Positions 61,034 through 64,000 of a stretch of 64,000 nt of DNA are shown here, piece by piece. Made by a program: the position numbers and the translations under genes. The notes under the pieces were generated by a model, which ran no database searches, was not told the origin of the DNA, and saw only the letters and a list, made by a program, of their open reading frames with translations. The stretch's first letter is position 1. The number at the start of each line of letters is the position of its first letter. The stretch is from VBOC01 sp964512655. Its GTDB lineage: Bacteria; Bacteroidota; Ignavibacteria; UBA10030; SZUA-254. Location of the stretch: assembly GCA_964512655.1 (NCBI GenBank), contig CAZEJT010000011.1, positions 24,248 to 88,247 of the forward strand, read 5' to 3'.

Positions 61034-61981
61034 ATGAAGCTCCTTGCCACTCTCCAAATAGTATTAATTCTTTTCACGGCGGATATGCACGCCCAGACAG
61101 CCGGAAGCGCTGGTGCTTTTGCTCGGATGGGATCTGGCGCCCGCGGCATGGGAATGGGTAATGCGATGACTGCAGTCAATACAGGAGACATCCAGACATA
61201 CTATAATCCGGCACTCGCTGCATGGTCAGATGGACGCGCTGCGGGTGCAACATTCGGACTTCTATCTTTGGACCGGTATTTGAACTATGTGAACTACATT
61301 CAACCGATTCACCCAACTGCCGGCATTTCGTTCGGTGTCATCAATGCAGGGGTGAGAAACATCGATGGTAGGGACGCAGATGGAGAGAAAACGGGGGACC
61401 TTTCCACCTTCGAGAACCAATTTTTCCTGGCCTTTGCGAACCGTGTCGCAGACCGTCTCTCACTGGGGGTCGCAGTGAAATTGTATTACAGTAAGCTGTA
61501 CGATCAGGTCACATCGACGACCGTCGGGTTCGACGCCGGCTTCTGCGCTCAGATCACTGACGAGTTGTCGATAGGCGGAGCGTTCCAGGATCTAGGATCC
61601 AAGTATAAGTGGGACACGAAAGCGATCTACGATCAAAACGGAAAATCGACGGAGGACAAATTCCCTAATATGCGGAGAATCGGCATTGCCTGGAAGATCC
61701 CTTCGAACGCTGGGGTGATTTCAGCGGAATTCGAGAATTCATCCCTATCGACAAACGTCTTCAGAGCCGGTGCCGAATACTACCTTGTGGAATATCTGAG
61801 CGTCCGGGGAGGTATTGACCGGATCGATGGCAGCGATGATGCGACGGGCGTCAAACCGACGTTTGGATTTACTATCCGGAATGCATTTATTGGCTGGACG
61901 CCGTCGGTGAGCTATGCATACGTTATTGAGTCATTTGCGCCCAGAGGAATGCACATCATCACCATAAATACTTCGTTTTAG
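61034..61981 (+). CDS. PorV/PorQ family outer membrane protein, first copy
   Basis: This 315-residue exported barrel has a signal peptide ending ADMHAQ. The N-terminal signature GAFARMGSGARGMGMGNAMTA followed by QTYYNPALAAW is the PorV/PorQ (UPF0164) mark. The rest is amphipathic strands ending GMHIITINTSF, with an aromatic last residue. PorV shuttles T9SS cargo from the translocon to the attachment complex, and PorQ belongs to the same complex. Which one this is cannot be decided here. It starts one base after the propeller gene. Confidence 0.88.
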   Translation: MKLLATLQIVLILFTADMHAQTAGSAGAFARMGSGARGMGMGNAMTAVNTGDIQTYYNPALAAWSDGRAAGATFGLLSLDRYLNYVNYIQPIHPTAGISFGVINAGVRNIDGRDADGEKTGDLSTFENQFFLAFANRVADRLSLGVAVKLYYSKLYDQVTSTTVGFDAGFCAQITDELSIGGAFQDLGSKYKWDTKAIYDQNGKSTEDKFPNMRRIGIAWKIPSNAGVISAEFENSSLSTNVFRAGAEYYLVEYLSVRGGIDRIDGSDDATGVKPTFGFTIRNAFIGWTPSVSYAYVIESFAPRGMHIITINTSF

Positions 61982-61984
61982 TTA

Positions 61985-62893
61985 ATGAGACTCCTTCGTA
62001 TCTTGTTTTCCGGAATAGCAATAATGGTCGTTGTCTCGATCGGAAGAAGTCAGGTCGGTGAGACGGGATTGGCATTTCTGAAACTGGGCGTCGGGGGAAG
62101 ATCCATCGCGATGGGAGAGGCCTATTCGACGATTGCATCTGACCCTAGCGCCATGTACTACAATCCAGCTTCGCTGAGTATTGGCCAGAACTCAGCGCTC
62201 CTCCTGATGCACAAAGAGTGGATCCAGGACACTCGAACAGAATACATCGCTGCAAAAGCTGTAATCAGCAACTTGTCCTTGGGTGTAAGTGTAAACGCGA
62301 CGAGCATCAATAATATTGATATCCGCGAAGTTCCGGGCCCATCTCAAGGTTCGTTTGACGCGCACAATGCCGCGATTGGCATTACTGGGGCGTATCGACT
62401 TGACACCGCTCTAAGCCTCGGAGTAACCGGCAAGTACGTGTACGAGAAAATCCTTGTGAACGAGTCTTCGGGCTTCGGTGTCGATCTCGGGGCCACCTAT
62501 CTTACTCCATGGAACCTACGCCTTGCACTAGCGATAAGCAATCTAGGTTCGATGAACGCTCTCGACAATGAAGAATCCAAGCTTCCAACAATCATCAGAG
62601 CCGGAGGATCAATTGTGGAACGCATCGAGGCCATTCATGGTACAGTAACGATAAGTTCAGATGTCGTCTCGGTGACGGGTGAACACTTGGCGCATGTGCA
62701 TCTTGGCGGGGAGTTGGTATATCAGGAGAGTTTTGCTTTTCGAATCGGTTACCAGAGCGGCTATGAGGGAAAATCATTCTCAACGGGAGTAGGCTTCAGA
62801 CAGTCACCGTTCGAGCTGGATTACGCATTTGTTCCTACAAAATATGATTTGGGATCTACCCACACCTTTTCTCTACTGATTGACTTCAATTGA
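61985..62893 (+). CDS. PorV/PorQ family outer membrane protein, second copy
   Basis: This is a 302-residue exported barrel (signal ending VVSIGRSQ) with the same signature: LAFLKLGVGGRSIAMGEAYST then PSAMYYNPASLS. The C-terminus is THTFSLLIDFN. It is clearly related to the previous gene but well diverged, consistent with PorV and PorQ having separate roles. It starts three bases after the first copy, so production of the two is tightly linked. Direct T9SS function is inferred from the family and from the T9SS cargo genes elsewhere in the window. Confidence 0.88.
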   Translation: MRLLRILFSGIAIMVVVSIGRSQVGETGLAFLKLGVGGRSIAMGEAYSTIASDPSAMYYNPASLSIGQNSALLLMHKEWIQDTRTEYIAAKAVISNLSLGVSVNATSINNIDIREVPGPSQGSFDAHNAAIGITGAYRLDTALSLGVTGKYVYEKILVNESSGFGVDLGATYLTPWNLRLALAISNLGSMNALDNEESKLPTIIRAGGSIVERIEAIHGTVTISSDVVSVTGEHLAHVHLGGELVYQESFAFRIGYQSGYEGKSFSTGVGFRQSPFELDYAFVPTKYDLGSTHTFSLLIDFN

Positions 62894-62954
62894 TGCGGGT
62901 GGAACAATTGCTAAGACGGGGATGTTGATAGGTTTGCGAGGAGGGAATAAAAAA

Positions 62955-63485
62955 GTGAGAACAACTCTAACATATTGTGCCCTGGCGGTTCTGGCTTTGA
63001 CGATGAGTGCCACAGCTGGAGAGCCGCAGTCAAGCACCGCAGCGAAGGCCGAACTAAAGTGGCAACCGTTTGAACAGGGATTCGCAGAAGCTCAGAAAAA
63101 CGACAAGAAGGTGATGCTTGACGTTTACACCGATTGGTGCGGATGGTGTAAGAGGTTAGACCGAGACGTCTATTCCGACAAGCGTGTCGTTAGCTACCTA
63201 AACAAACACTACGTGGTGGTCAAGCTGAATGCCGAAGACACGACGAAGGTGAGCTATAAGGATAAAACAACTTCAAAGGTACAGTTGGCCGGCGGCTTCG
63301 GCGTGCGTGGATATCCGACAATAATTTTCTTCGGATCAAACGGAGACCCGATAAACTCCCTCCCCGGGTACGTCGACGCCGATAAGTTCCTCACAGTCGT
63401 AAAGTACATCGGTGAGGACTACTACAAGAAAATCACTTGGGAAAACTTCCAGAAAATGGAGGGATCGAATAGTTCCAAAAAGTGA
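62955..63485 (+). CDS. Exported thioredoxin-like protein
   Basis: This 176-residue protein of the thioredoxin_7/DsbD-gamma-like group has a short signal peptide (MRTTLTYCALAVLALTMSATA). The active site CGWC is at residues 62-65 in DVYTDWCGWCKRLD, and the cis-Pro loop is GVRGYPTIIFF. It is probably a periplasmic thiol reductase or isomerase, perhaps serving the preceding outer-membrane proteins. GTG 62955 is chosen because AGGAGGG lies about ten bases upstream. An ATG at 62922 and a frame back to 62880 also exist. It is 61 bases behind the second PorV-like gene. Confidence 0.87.
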   Translation: MRTTLTYCALAVLALTMSATAGEPQSSTAAKAELKWQPFEQGFAEAQKNDKKVMLDVYTDWCGWCKRLDRDVYSDKRVVSYLNKHYVVVKLNAEDTTKVSYKDKTTSKVQLAGGFGVRGYPTIIFFGSNGDPINSLPGYVDADKFLTVVKYIGEDYYKKITWENFQKMEGSNSSKK

Positions 63486-63603
63486 TCAGAAGTTCATCCC
63501 AACCGCATCCACCAGCTGCATACATGTCACAGTGTAGTGTGGCAGGTCGGACCTAACAGATAAGTTGATGTTTAATTGTTAAGGGAGTGCCTCAAACGAT
63601 TTC
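63486..63603. other. Short intergenic gap, nothing identified
   Basis: About 118 bases between the thioredoxin-like gene and the primase remnant. No promoter, hairpin or gene was recognised. Confidence 0.5.
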
Positions 63604-64000
63604 TTAGCGATAACGCTTGAATGCCGCGGACCGCATTCCAAGCCAGCCTATGTTCATGGTGGAAAAGAAACCGTTCACCACCACAAGCCTTTTCTCCGCA
63701 CTCACACCCTCCAGACTGCACAGCAGAACATATTTTTTTATCCTGGCGGCAGTTTATAGTTCTCCTCCCCCTACGGCATCTCACCACTCACCCACTGACC
63801 CGCGTACGCAACGGGCTGCCCGTCAGCGTCATGTGTCGGGATCGCAATACGCCCCTTCATCATTCCACGATCGCAGAAGCCAACACCGAAGGATTGTGCG
63901 AGCTCGGGGTCAATCCCCCGCTTCCGCAGGTACGAATGATCGCTCTGATGTGACCCCCTTGCACCGGAGAGAGAGAAAGGGTAAGTTGGGCGGAAAGGAG
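63604..64000 (-). pseudogene. Decayed DNA primase / Toprim-family protein (runs off window)
   Basis: On the minus strand one frame reads HQSDHSYLRKRGIDPEL, AQSFGVGFCDRGMMKGRIAI, PTHDADGQPVAYAGQW and, after a stop at 63771-63773, ENYKLPPG. This is the order of motifs in CHC2/Toprim primases of phages and plasmids. After a second stop (63738-63740) and a frameshift near a run of seven A, another frame gives KRLVVVNGFFSTMN, where intact proteins have VVVEGFFD. The Toprim Glu is thus replaced by Asn. It ends at 63604-63606. It is a dead relic of a mobile element or prophage; the 5' part lies beyond the window. Confidence 0.78.

Noticed and set aside
63621..63953. A 110-codon + strand frame at the right end
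   Set aside because: The opposite strand carries ordered primase motifs, and the + frame has no ribosome site or recognisable domain.

Overview
The window is a GC-rich bacterial chromosome segment with dense, operon-packed genes. The best fit is the Bacteroidota/Chlorobiota superphylum, probably an Ignavibacteria-like lineage (inference). The evidence is a fused lpxC-fabZ gene, four surface proteins ending in type IX secretion (T9SS) style C-terminal domains, PorV/PorQ-like outer-membrane proteins, and a three-subunit b558-type succinate dehydrogenase. No rRNA, tRNA, CRISPR array or intact insertion sequence was seen.

Layout. 1-3463: tail of an unknown gene and sdhCAB (minus). 3541-7219: ybaB, recR, two small lipoproteins, ftsX and a response regulator (minus). 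7415-13067: a secreted HExxH protein, an NAD(P)-binding protein, a large T9SS cargo and a DsrE-like protein. 13314-25417: an envelope operon uppS-bamA-skp-skp-lpxD-lpxC/fabZ-lpxA, then lipM-like, panB, surE and two lipoproteins. 25470-30211: three minus-strand genes including two predicted phosphohydrolases. 30481-37902: a T9SS cargo, a DUF6600-type lipoprotein, a membrane acyltransferase-like protein with a response regulator, a PP2C phosphatase and a HerA-like ATPase. 38050-42129: a 1356-residue T9SS cargo. 42223-50934: a minus-strand run of an M16 peptidase, alanine dehydrogenase, nuoG-nuoH-nuoI and an active/inactive pair of exported M16 proteins. 51140-54372: an outer-membrane protein, uridine kinase and a glycosyltransferase. 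54434-58345: a degenerate NtrC-type AAA+ protein, a membrane protein, a tiny secreted peptide with three proline-rich repeats, and an M50 protease. 58598-63485: a lipoprotein, a PorZ-like propeller, two PorV/PorQ-like proteins and a thioredoxin-like protein. 63604-64000: a decayed DNA primase.

Between genes, and twice inside reading frames, lies a family of short hairpin repeats (core GTAGGCGC-NNN-CTTTAG-NNN-GCG). The stems differ by paired changes, and every copy seen has the same orientation on the + strand, whatever the direction of nearby genes. A second palindrome family (core GGTGTCACGG-TCCATA) occurs twice. Fifteen putative promoters share a TTGnnn-17-TAnnnT layout, many with TACATT as the -10.

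The most interesting undescribed items are the triple-repeat secreted peptide at 56972-57190 (its own terminator; repeats differ almost only at synonymous positions), a promoter-leader-terminator arrangement in front of the T9SS-like operon (58392-58597), the orientation-locked repeat family that has become coding sequence in two genes, and a predicted Shine-Dalgarno-hiding hairpin before a PafA-type phosphatase.
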